Below, piece by piece: positions 25,801 to 37,180 of a stretch of DNA of 64,000 bases (its first letter is position 1; every line of letters begins with the position of its first letter). Location: assembly GCA_023079485.1 (NCBI GenBank), contig CM041083.1, forward strand, positions 155,266,552 to 155,330,551, given 5' to 3'. A model generated the notes under the pieces. That model did not search any database. It saw nothing but the letters and a program-made list of their open reading frames with translations, and was not told the origin of the DNA. The DNA comes from Archilochus colubris. Lineage: Eukaryota > Chordata > Aves > Apodiformes > Trochilidae. The translations under genes and the position numbers were made by a program.

Positions 25801-26224
25801 CTAGGTACTTTTCCATTTTTCTCAACCCAAACTTGCTACTGTTATTAGTGCAAAATTACTGCTGCATGGAATCCTATCTAAACAGCAATGCATTCTGTGA
25901 ATCAGAACCAAATTATTATGGCATTAGATACATAATAATACAAAAAACTCTTGAAAATTAGGATAGTTCAACATGACTTCAGAGAGTCTTAAGATTTTTT
26001 TGTTTCTTAAGGGGTTACATTTTTTTTAAACATTTGATAACTTTCTCATTTTCCAGGCCTTGAACACAAAGGGGAGGAAAAGGTTTTTAATGACTCTATA
26101 TAAGCTTATCTATAACAAGAGTTCAGTGCTGTTTCAGTAGTAATAGAACTTTTTTTCTTTATTTTCCATAGAATTGTGTTCCCACTAAACCAGCTTGAAG
26201 ATTAAAGTAAACAGTCAGTTGACA
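22852..26224. other. Unique non-coding sequence
   Basis: No gene or assigned repeat. A modestly GC-richer block at about 24720-25100 (with CTCAGCTTCCCTTGTGGAGC) stands out from its AT-rich surroundings and may be a decayed retroelement, but I cannot assign it. A/C-rich runs occur near 23310-23356. Confidence 0.5.
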
Positions 26225-26244
26225 CTTAAAGAAACCCCAAACAA

Positions 26245-26372
26245 ACAGGAGGAACAGAATAAAAGAAGAGGGGAGGAGAGAGGAGATAGCAGGGAAGGGA
26301 AGAAGAGGGGAGAGCCAGGGAGGGGAGCACAGGAGAGGGGAGGGGATGGGAAAGAAGGAGGAAGAAATGTTA
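26245..26372. repeat. Purine-rich (GA/GGGA) tract
   Basis: About 130 bp nearly free of pyrimidines on the plus strand, with many GGGGA and AGGAG units. Such tracts can form triplex or slipped structures. The overlapping open frames on both strands here are low-complexity artefacts. Confidence 0.85.
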
Positions 26373-29211
26373 TCAGTAGTTTGAGAGTAAATATTTTTTT
26401 CAGATTGCAGCAAGAAATACTCCTTCAAGCTTCATTGAAATGCAATTGTGTCAAGCAGTGCAATGACAGAGATAACAACTAGTTTTTCTCTATAGTTATA
26501 GTTTCTCTATGTTAAAGTAAAAAAAGGAACATAGAGGAGTAAAAGCTTGATATCAGGGGACTTAAATGTTCAGGCACTTGATAGTAGAGGTCTCAGGATT
26601 ATAAATTACTTAGTAGCTGTCAATGCTAGTCATCAAATAAATAAAACTTAGGAGCTTGAGGTAGTTTTTGTTGATAACAGGGTGAATAAGCTGGGGACCA
26701 GTGATCTGGGGGTGCAATTCCTGCTTCTGCTGAATAAGCCCGCTTTAATATTTGCTGCTTTAGGGTAGCTAATATCACAGCTATTAGGAAAGGGTATAGG
26801 TATTAATAATTAGCTTCAATTAATGCCTAGATAGGGAGAAAGATAGATGAAGCAACTGTGGATGCTTGACGTACTCCTGGCTTCACTAATGTGCATGAGT
26901 GTGTGTTTGTCTGTAAAAATCACATTGGAACTAACTGTATGTAAGTTGACCAATAAAACCTGGCTAGCACTGTGGACTGGATTGGGATTTCTCTTCCTCT
27001 TCTCCCCTCCCCAGCCTTGTTTTCAGTTTTGATAATTTACTTTTTGATGTAGATGTTACCAAAATTATCTGTAGTAGTGGAATATCATTGAAACAGTAGT
27101 TAGTTTTTTTCTTCAAAGATTTCCCCCCATTTATTATTATGATATGAATGATGAATACTGCTAGAATGATTGTATCTATAAGTTTGACCTTACATAGATT
27201 TTTCTTATTGCTTTTCTAAGTCAAAGTTTAATGATATTAATGTAAAAAAAGTATTTAAAGTATTATGTCAAGAAAAGTATTTATCAGTGCGGCTTATTTT
27301 CTTGACCTATTGTGGGCAGGTGATAGAATCCGTGCACATACAATCAACAGAAATCACAGAAACAGAAGAGAAACCAATGATGCCAGGAGAATGGCACCCA
27401 AAAGGATACTAAACACAAGCTTGGAATTAGAAGAGTGATGTTATCATAACAGCAGCTTGTGCTAGCAATTTTTTTTCTTCCTGGCAACAATATTAAATAT
27501 TAGTTGAAAAAAAACCCCCAAAACCAATGAGATTTTGGAACACTAGAATGTATGCATGCACACACACAAACAGAAATTCTTTCTTACTACATTCACACTT
27601 AAAAAATATTGAAGGGATCATTTACCTATTTAACTTTTTCCTTTATTTTATTTCTAAACTACAGTCCTATGTCTGTGAAAATTAAAGGAAAATTCAAAGA
27701 TATCGATGTAATAAATTGCTTATTAAAAGAAAAACACAAGAGAGAGAAAATATATTAATTTTGGTCAGTGTGACAGGTTTCTTATATACATCTTGCTCAT
27801 GGAAAGACTTATTAGCTGGAGAGTTAAGTATTTGCTTTTCAATTTATTTATTTATTCTTGTTTAGTCATGTAAAAATACATGTATGGCAAAGATAAGAAA
27901 GGAGACAAAGAAACAGAAAACCTGACAAAAAGAGAACATATTTAATTTCACCACAGATTGACTATGTTGTCTGTATATTTATATTACACGTGTTAGAAGG
28001 TAACACTCATGTTGTCCAGTACAACATATGATGATGTAATAATTGTTTTTCTAAGTTATATTTTCAAAATTTGGATGACTCCTATCTTTATTTTACCAAT
28101 GGTGATAATGCCTCTTAAAATATTACTTTTTCAGAAACAGGATCTGACCATCAGAAATATGCCATGTAACAGCTGCTATCCCTAAATAAATTACAGGAAT
28201 AAGGATGCACATTTCAAAGGTTATTAGTCAAGGTAGTGGGGAAGACTGAGTATAAATTTATTTTGGGGACAATATATATATATATAGATATATCTGTTTC
28301 TATACAATAATGAATAATATTTTTATATAATTCTGTCCTTGGTAGAGATTTAAAAATATTACATTTCCAAAACAACAGTGATAAAAGAGACTGGGGGTAA
28401 AATGGGACTTTTAGTTGGACCTAAGTACCTTACAGTATTGCTAGATTGTACATGGACCAGACTTCTGTAGTTCATTCCTTTCTGACATTGTTATTTGCTA
28501 ACAAAGTCAGAAAAGTTAATAAGTTAGGAGTAAACTTTCTCAATATTTCTGACATAGTTTTATAAAAACCTAATATATTCTAGTCACATTTTCAGTATTT
28601 TCTATGTGCACTGCAAGTTTCTTTAAATGTCTCATTAATAGTATGATTATTAAGATGATTTACTGCACTTTATAAAACCTTCACATGCTCAGCAGCCATC
28701 AAAAATAAAAGTAAATAAATAAATAAAATCTCTTCTTTTGAGATAGGTTTCAATGTCGCATGAATATAGGCAAGGAAATAGTAGCAGGATATAAAATTTT
28801 CATCCCATTCCTTGTAACTTTTTGCTTGTTTACCACTGTGGCATTATATTTGCTTCAAATGTTATATTCTATTTATTAGGATAGTTTTATGACCAATTGA
28901 GGAGACCTTTGAGTACAGAAGACCTTTTTATCTTCTCTGTTTCCTGTGTTCTCTGTCACAGTTTAACACTAGGACAGCAAATAAGTGAATGGCAGATAAT
29001 CTCTATTAATCTCTACCGCCTCCCTGATTAAAAAAAAAAACAACCAAACAGAAAAAAAAATACAAAACAAACAAACAAAAAGTCAGGCAGACAGATGGAC
29101 AGAGTCTTACTAGGATCCTCATGAAGCAGGAAGAAGTGAAGAAAGGTTTAAAGAAAGGGGCTTGACTCTTGTGATCCCTCAAGTTTATACTGAGTATCAT
29201 AAGTATGGGAT
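26373..29211. other. Unique AT-rich non-coding sequence
   Basis: Contains a (TA)n microsatellite at about 28271-28284 and an A-rich, AAAC-containing stretch at about 29031-29081. No gene or repeat family is recognised. Confidence 0.5.
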
Positions 29212-29523
29212 GAAATACTCCATTTGGTCACTTTTGGTCACCTGTCACCTGTCCAACCCTAAAGGAGGGCTGCAGGTGTGATCCATTTTACTCCCTTTCT
29301 CTTTCTGAAGCATAAGATGTTCCTCAGAACCAAGCAGTTTCCTTGGTTCTGCAGACCATTCTCTAGATGTAACTATAAACATAGTGCATAATCAGTCCTA
29401 GAAGCAGACACTGACTGAGGAACTTGCTGTTAATTTCAGCAAGTGCAGCTACTTACAAGAGATTTAGCTGAAAGTAAAATTTCAAGACAAAATTAATTCT
29501 ATCCTGGTCCAAACCTGGACAGT
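29212..29523 (+). mobile_element. Doubtful retroelement/LTR remnant
   Basis: The block includes GGTCACCTGTCACCTGTCC, CTTGGTTCTGCAGACCATTC and a terminal CTGGTCCAAACCTGGACAG. The last resembles the CAAACCAGGACA end of avian ERVL-type LTRs. This is recognition by memory, without clear boundaries or target duplication. Confidence 0.3.
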
Positions 29524-30324
29524 TTTCTCACTTTCTTCTAGTCTTTCATTTGTAGGAGGCAGCTGCATAGCTAAGCTACAGTTTGTCCTACTGAAAAAAA
29601 AAAAAAGTTATGTTCATTTGTTCCAAGTCATATTCTGTTCTCACTCACCTGAAAAGAAAATGTCCATTAATGACTAATTTAGTCATAAGTGCACTTAACT
29701 TAAGTGGGCTGAATTTCCCTGTGGTGGATTTCAAGGGCACATCCTCTCTTCATTTTCCATAACCTAGACACTTCTTTAGATCTTTCTCTCTCCTCAGGGC
29801 ATATAAACACAACTAAGCATGATTTAGGTGTCTGAGTTTGACACTGAAGAGTCCCTCTCTATACATCTATGAATAATACTAGAGGAACATCAAAACCTAG
29901 GGCTGCACAATTTTTCTTACAATTAGGTGCTTTTTGTTTTTTTATTAATTATTATTATTTTAATCTTCTAAAATGTACAGTATCTTCCGCAGAAAATAGT
30001 AAGAACATAAGAGACTCTATAAGTTTCTAGGTCAGAGTACTGACTGGACTAGCTTAGTTGCCAAGGTGCTACACTGACTATATGTACTTTGCCTAATGCT
30101 TTTTTTTGGGAATTTTTAAATTAGTGGGAGTAATGAAATATTACATAGAAAAAGATCTGTACTTTTTTTTTTCTTCAGTCTGACTCAAATATCACATCTC
30201 TCATAGTCTCTTCAAAACTGATATTTTTCCACAAACAGTTCAGGTGTCAATAGATGTCACTGGTTTTGGCAATTTCTAAAGCAGTTCAAAACTTTATGTG
30301 AAATACGTAGTTGTGGGTTAGCTA
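29524..30324. other. Unique non-coding sequence
   Basis: AT-rich, with a poly(A) run near 29595-29606 and T-rich stretches. Nothing is recognised. Confidence 0.5.
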
Positions 30325-31022
30325 ACAGAATCAGAGAATCCCAGAATGCTAGGGGTTAGAAGGGACCTCTGGAGATCATCCATTCCTCAACTTTGTTAGG
30401 TTCCTCTCCACCCAGCTCTCTAGTCTATCCAAGTCTCACTGAATAACAGCCCAGGCTTCTAGTATATCAGTCACTCCTCACAGTTTTGTATCATTAGGAA
30501 ACTTCCTGAGGGTTCATGCTGTCCCTTAAAGCAAATCATTGTTAAACATGTAGAAAAAGAGTGGATCCAATACCTAACCCACACTTCCAAAGCTTACCTA
30601 TGTGGATGTTATGGGAGTTGTGTCAAAAACCCTGCTGAAGTGGAGGTACACAACAATCCAGCTCTTTCTCCTTATCTACCCAGCCAGTCATGCCATCATA
30701 GAAGGCTATCAGATGGGTCAAAAATTATTTCCTCTTGGTGAATCTATGTTGCCTATACCTGATAACCTTCATGTCTTTCGTGTGCTTAGAGACAACATAC
30801 AGAATGAGCTGCTCTATAACCTGTCCAGAGATGAAGGTGAAGCTGAGTGCCCTGCGGTTCCCTGGGTCCCTGTTCCCTTTTTGAAGACTGGAGTGACATT
30901 GTCTTTTCTCCAGTCCTCAGGGACCTCTCCTGTTTTCCATAACCTTTCAAAGATGATGGAGAGTGACTTAGCAATATTTGTTCTCACAGCACTCATGGTT
31001 GCATCCCATCCAGACATAATCT
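30325..31022 (-). mobile_element. CR1 LINE, 3' tail joined to ORF2 reverse transcriptase region (antisense)
   Basis: About 30333-30372 is an antisense CR1 3' end (GAATCCCAGAATGCTAGGGG, GGGACCTCTGGAGATCATC). The sequence then jumps directly into antisense ORF2: CACTCCTCACAGTTTTGTATC, then TTATGGGAGTTGTGTCAAAA and TGTCTTTTCTCCAGTCCTCA. The minus frame 30814-31017 reads LSIIFERLWKTGEVPEDWRK and DNVTPVFKKGTGTQG, the CR1 RT N-terminal region. A further internal gap falls near 30580. At least two internal deletions are implied. The plus-strand frame 30602-31024 is the antisense shadow. Confidence 0.92.
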
Positions 31023-31040
31023 AATGAAATATCTACTTGA

Positions 31041-31200
31041 CTAGAGATCATCTAGTCCAATGCCTCTACTCAAGCAAGTTGACCCAGACTAGGTTGCACA
31101 AGGTCACATCCAGAAACATTTTGAGTATGTCCAGAGAAGGAGATTCCACAACCTCTTGGCAGCCTGTTCCAGTGCTCTGTCACAGTAGCCGGATGCTCCA
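31041..31200 (-). mobile_element. Second CR1 LINE 3' end (antisense)
   Basis: GAGATCATCTAGTCCAATGC, GGTTGCACAAGGTCACATCC and CTTGGCAGCCTGTTCCAGTG form the antisense CR1 3' region, starting again after the ORF2 segment that ends at 31022. Since a single CR1 has only one 3' end, this is a separate insertion or a duplication. Confidence 0.88.
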
Positions 31201-33493
31201 CCTTAGTAGGCCTACATCAGTTTCCCTTTATGATTCAATTGATCTTTGTCTCTGACATTCATATTCTTTGGCTCAGTTTCACTGCCCTTAGCCTGCAGTT
31301 GAAGAGTTTTCATAGAAAGTAAAGGGCAGAGCAGACTCTGAACTAGTAAAAATCTTGGAAGTACTAACAGAAGGCCCTGTTGGTATCTGTGGCACCAGCT
31401 GCACTCCTGTATTGAAAAATGCCGGTTAAAAGTCATTTCACGAAAACAAAATATTTTTGTGTAAAAAAATGCTTTGAACAGTATGGATAAAAGTTCACTT
31501 GTTAATAAGAGGCCTCAGTGCAATCTGACACATAATGCAAATGTGTCTGAAGCATGCACATTTTCTAAAGGACAATTGTACAGTCAGTTTGCTAGATAGT
31601 GATTTGGGGGTAATTTTTCATTTAGTGAGGTGTTTATACAAATATATAAGTGAACAAACATCCATATAACAAATACATGGATTCCATTTGTAAAGTTAAT
31701 TAATAGCCTGTGAATGATGAGAGTGATACTTCCTTTTTCTTAACGTTAGTTTACACTGCCTCTTTTGGCTATAAGCTTTTGAGGATGGCAGCAATTTTCT
31801 AGTAACATAATGTGTATAACAAGTACCTAATCTTAGCAATGGTTAATGAGTTTTGCTATAAATGCAGTATGCTTTTTGGATGTGATGAAATGTCTGTAGA
31901 GCAATTGCAGGTGCATCTGAAAAGAAATTTAATATAAATCAAAATATTCCCACAAATAATAAGGGCCACCAAATGACTGAGCCTGAGAGAGGTAGGTATA
32001 TATGTGTTCTTTTATCTTACAAACATGATGTAGATTGTTTCGAAGAGCTTGTGACAGTTCATTGCTCCAGAAACTTCAGTTTCTTTTACTTCAACAAAAG
32101 CAGTTTAATTGAGCTGTCTGAATGATGTTTGAAGCATACAGATCATTTACAATGATGATAACTGTCATCACTGTGAGAACTACCCTGATTACAACAGGAC
32201 TAGCAAAAAGCAAAATCTTGCTGAGAATAAAGAGGTAATAATTTTACTTTCAAATTCTCATTCTAGAAAGACCAAAAAACCCGAACAAAAAATAAAAAAA
32301 AAACTGAGCAAAAAGAACCTGTCTGAACTGTCAATATTAATGAAAGAAATTTTTCTCTTCTATTATTACTGTTTCAGGACAGTCACTGAAGAGCAGCAGT
32401 ATGAATTGGGAAACTTCGTGACACAGACAATAATGTCATTTACATGAATAAGAAAAGAAAAAATATTCATATTCCAAACTTTTTCTATCTATGAGCTTGC
32501 CAACCCAAGGATTTTTGATAGATGGCTAATATTCCAGAGAGCAACTCTGATTATTTAATAGTCAGAACACACCCTAAAAGAGTCTTTTTTCAGAGACACA
32601 TTTCACAAAGAATAAACTGTTTCAACACAAGACAAAGACTTAAAAAAAGCATGAAGAAAATAGGTCTCTTTAGACCTATTAGCCTTTTTGCTGTCCTCCA
32701 AATTCTATTAGGAATTTTTTTAACTGTTTTTTTGGGGGGGAAGGGTTGTTTGTTTGTTTATTTTGGTTTTTTTTGTTATTACTGCTTTTGCTACTTTGGT
32801 GAATTATACAAAATTCAAGTGCATCATTAAAAAAAAGCAAGGAAATAGCTAATAAAATATTAAATGTGGGATCTGGAGAAAATAATTTTAAAAAATTAAA
32901 GAAAATACATGATCTTAGAAACACAGAAGTATACAAATGACTGCTATTCAGGCCAATAAAAGCTATTTACAACTGACCATTCTCATAGGTTTATTTCTCT
33001 GAACATTTTTAAAAAATCTGACTGTTTTGTCCAGCATCCTTATCAAATGCAAAATATTACTTAACCAATATCAAAAAGCAGATCTGTGGTCTTTCCCTTT
33101 TATGTAACAGATTCTGAACCAATGGATACTGGAGTATCAAACAGATTTCTGTGGAAAAAACTCTGCAATTCCAACCTGCAAAACATAAAATTAAGAAAGT
33201 AAACTATAGTTTTATAAAATATAATGTCACATAGTAACAATTCCTGCATCTCAATGAAGCTATACCTAACTTCATTAAAAAGCTTCAGTATCAGACAACT
33301 CCTCAAGTAGAAATTAAGATATCATCATCTGGGTTTGCAGGTATAGAAAGGGCAGTGTTTTACTTTATGACTTAGTCCTTTCAGCAACTTCAGTGTTATT
33401 CAGAATACAAATGTATCTGTTTGCAATGTGCTATTTATATATAAACTACAAGCTTTATTCAGTTCCCATAACTTAAACATGTAGAATCATTTG

Positions 33494-33534
33494 AAATGCC
33501 CTGTAACATCAAATGCCCTGTACCATCACAGGGC
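33494..33534. repeat. 17-bp tandem unit with adjoining hairpin
   Basis: AAATGCCCTGTAACATC is followed by AAATGCCCTGTACCATC. The second GCCCTGT pairs with ACAGGGC at 33528-33534 across a 6-base loop. Confidence 0.75.
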
Positions 33535-34514
33535 TTGAAAAATATTGATCGGAGCCTCTTCTTGCTTTGTCCCAAGATACCAGAGTAACAACTAGAAACC
33601 AGTTCAGTTTTTTTACCGCATCTTTAGTATCACTAAAAATTTATGTTCTGGCATGTAAATCATGTTTCTATTCAATGTAGTAAACAATATGTGGATGAAT
33701 TGACATCCATTTAAACAGAGATGACTAATCTGTGGTGAATTGAAAAGTTTTTCTGACTCATATGAATGTTCTGAGTGGGTCTTCTTGACTTTGTGGGAAT
33801 TTAGTCTTTTGTGTAAACACCTACATGCAGACACTTAGACACAAATACCTCAATCTGGAGCTTAATACTAATTTTTGTACAAATGCTGAAAGGAAAAAAG
33901 AGGAGGACAGCAGCCTGAGAAGAGAATTAGATAGGGCAATGTAGAATGAGCTGATATAGAGAAACTCTTTGAGTCTAACCCCTGAATCTGACAAGGGGAG
34001 AACTAAAACTTTTTCAAAATGCCTACTGTGGTTTTACTGATTTTTTTTTTCTTGAAGAATCTGACCTGTGATTTTAGACATACCTTCCATAATAGGTTTT
34101 AAGAAGTTCTATGACAGTAAATCTAATTGAATGTTTCCTGCGCTGCAAAATCTTAAGGAATTTTCACCACCTCTTGCTTTGCTTTCTCAGCTCTCTGTTT
34201 CTACAAATACACTGACATTTTCTGATGATTTAACTGTGAGAGTCATACAGTAAATCAACTCATCGAAATGTTCTGCTTTATTAAATATTAAAAAAAACCC
34301 CTCTTCTCATTTCTATGTAAGGCTGTATTTTCAGTCACTTTGTTTTGATTGTTTTTGTCGTTTTTTTTAATGTTACCTCTGTGATGCACTGGTAACAGAC
34401 AGTAGAAGATTCATTCCCTGTGGTGTCTTACCTATAGACTAGTTAAGAAATCTGCAAATAAAAGAAAATCTGTTGATCCAAAAGTGCAGACATTACTAAT
34501 TATTTTTGGAAGAG

Positions 34515-34680
34515 GGGGCACGTGGGTGAGTAGCTCCATTTATTTTTGTGCATTCTCTTAAATCCAACCTAAATGTATTAATCTAAATCAACCCATTCAA
34601 TGGGCTTTATTACAATTAGGCCTGTTCATTGGATGGGGTTAATGATCTAAATGCACAAAGCAGACACTGATCTGGGGAAG
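34515..34680. promoter_or_regulatory. Candidate conserved non-coding element (untested)
   Basis: The block combines a CACGTG E-box at 34519-34524, several TAAT/ATTA homeodomain-like cores, the inverted repeat CCCATT-C-AATGGG at 34592-34604 and TTCATTGGATGGGGTTAATG. It lacks repeat signatures and homopolymers. This resembles developmental enhancers, but conservation cannot be judged from one sequence. Confidence 0.2.
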
Positions 34681-37159
34681 AGCTTACAACATGAATGTAT
34701 CAGTAATAGGGATTAGTGGAAAACTGAGAAGTATTAAGAAAGATATGGACCCAGTGGTAAGAAAAGTGAAGAATCAATGAATTGAAAAGTGTAATGGGAG
34801 GAGACAATAAGAGGAATAGAGAAGCTTCGAGCAAAACAGAGATAAAGATCTGTTCATGATTCAGGCACAAGTAGAAGCAGAAGATCTCATACCCATCCTG
34901 TAAGAAAAGCTGCTCAAAGTTGTCTCTAGGCTTAACTACATTGTTGTCATTTTGGTGGGAAGCTTCTTTTCATGTGTGACAAAGAAATAGTGGTACATGA
35001 CTGAAAGCATACATGGCATCTGTCAGTGCTAACACATTCTTTGTCTTTTTTAAGAAATAACTTGCAATTATTAATTTATTTATTTGCTTAAGAAGGAAAT
35101 ACAGAAAGTATATTGCATATACTGTAATAGTACATATACTTAAAACACGGTCTTGGGGGTAATTAAGAATTATCTAAGACTTACTGATGAGCTTAAGCAT
35201 TCATGAATTATTGTGACTTTTATAATAGTTGGAGTAGACAAAGATTTTATACTTTACAGTCACAATAAGTGGATATGTAGCTGCAATTCAGTGGAAGTTC
35301 TTAATGCTCCAGATAATAACTGTCAGAATATCCAGAAGAATTTATTAACTATGTCTGATTCTCTGAGGTTTGTATCAAGATCCACTAAATGAGCTTAAAA
35401 ATCTACTTGCTTACAGCACAGTTTTTTTTTTTTTGAATACACCTTTTAAGATTTACTTCCAAAGTTTCCTGTAGTCTGACATACAGGTTAACAGTTGTCA
35501 AAAAGCCTGAAAACTAGAAGGTCATCACTTCTCAAATGAACTGCCCCATTCCATTCCTTGAATCTTAATAAATCACAGATGCTTTAATATATTTATTAAT
35601 AAAAGCACTGTAGACAATAAGTGCTATGCTATTCTTGTACTGGTTCTTAGCAAAAGAATATCCATTGTGAATTTTTCTCTCTGAAATTTTTAGTTATTAA
35701 TATCTGTGGCATGAAACAGATCAAAGTGCCAGGTTCAGGTTGACAACATAGCAAATAACCAGCATTAGCAGACATTAAATGAAAGAAAAGAGATTTGGAA
35801 CAGGACAGATAAAAAGGAGTGTATTGTTTCCTTATACTTTGTAACCCCAAATTTCTAATTCACAGGCAAGATTTCATTATTTTTTTATACTAGCACATAA
35901 TTGAAGAAAAGGTAAACAAGAAACTTCCTTTTTAGCTTGAAGGTGTTATGAGCTGATCATCATCAAATTTCCTGTGAAATTCTTACTGATCATTCCTGTA
36001 TCCTGAGATGAAGTGAGGACATGAGGCTGCATGACTGTTACCCATCTGCCTCTCAACAGTAAAACTGCTCTTAGGCAATTTTCTGTTCTTTAGTTACCAC
36101 TGGTAAAAACTAAGCCATGGGAAACCTGCATCCAGTATATAAGGATCTCCACAGGGCTCCTTACAAAGCAGTGCATTTGTGGCTCAATAATGTATTTCAT
36201 GAATAATATGAGCAGACTTTTTCATAGAGATACCTTAAGGCAAAAGACAGAGACATCTTAGAATTTCCTATCTGACATTTGAATCCATATTTGCTCTGGC
36301 TTTCAAAGTCCTTCCACTCCTATTGCTGCTATACAGCTACCTCTGCAGTGCTTAGTCATCATCAAAAGATGTGAGTGGAAGGTCTGCAAGGGTAGTTTTG
36401 AATAGCCTAACACTCCAAATGTGCAGATTCCAACTAGTTTTCTGATTTTGCTTTTTCCAAGTAGATATGACAGCTCTTAGCACTCTTCTAACCTTCTTCT
36501 GTCATGTTTTTGTTGTAATGCACTCTTCCTTTGAAATAAGTTGCAAGCAATGCATTCAGAGTATCAGGAAGAGTAAGCAAACTTTCAGACTTGAAAATAA
36601 TTTCATTTTCTATAACAGGTTTTTGATGTATTCTGTATTCACACCTATCTCTAATAAACACATCTAAGTAATGACTACCAAAAATAAATCTCATTCTTTC
36701 TTCTACCCATCATATTCTTTTTTACCGTCTAAAGTAGTGTACATACATTCACATTCTTTCCCCAAATAAATTACTGCAATAACATAGAAGTGCAAGATTT
36801 GCTCTTTGAAAAAAATTTTGACAATAGACTATCTAACTAATAAATCAACCTTATGAAATGAAGATTGCTGCACATTTTGCTAAAATATAAAAGATTACCA
36901 TGACAAGCACAGATCAATAAATGCTAGAGAAATAGTGATAATAGTAAATTTTCTGGTGTTAGACTATGCAACAAGTAAAAAAAATTCTGTAATTAGAATC
37001 AATAGCCTCTACAAGAATCCCACTCTTTTATATTTCTTTATAGAACTTCTCTATTTTAATTTGTGAGAACATACTATCTGCTTTCACTGAATTTGATTAT
37101 TTGCTATTTACTTTATAAATTGCCTCAGCATGTGTCTCACCTGTACTCAAAAATACATT

Positions 37160-37180
37160 CCCCCCCCCCCCAAAAAAAAA
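37160..37180. repeat. C12A9 homopolymer pair
   Basis: Twelve C residues are followed directly by nine A residues. Length here is prone to sequencing or replication error. Confidence 0.9.

Noticed and set aside
26159..26482. Low-complexity open frames on both strands
   Set aside because: Generated by the purine tract, which lacks stop codons for compositional reasons.
30602..31024. 140-codon plus-strand open frame
   Set aside because: It is the antisense strand of CR1 ORF2; the true homology is on the minus strand.
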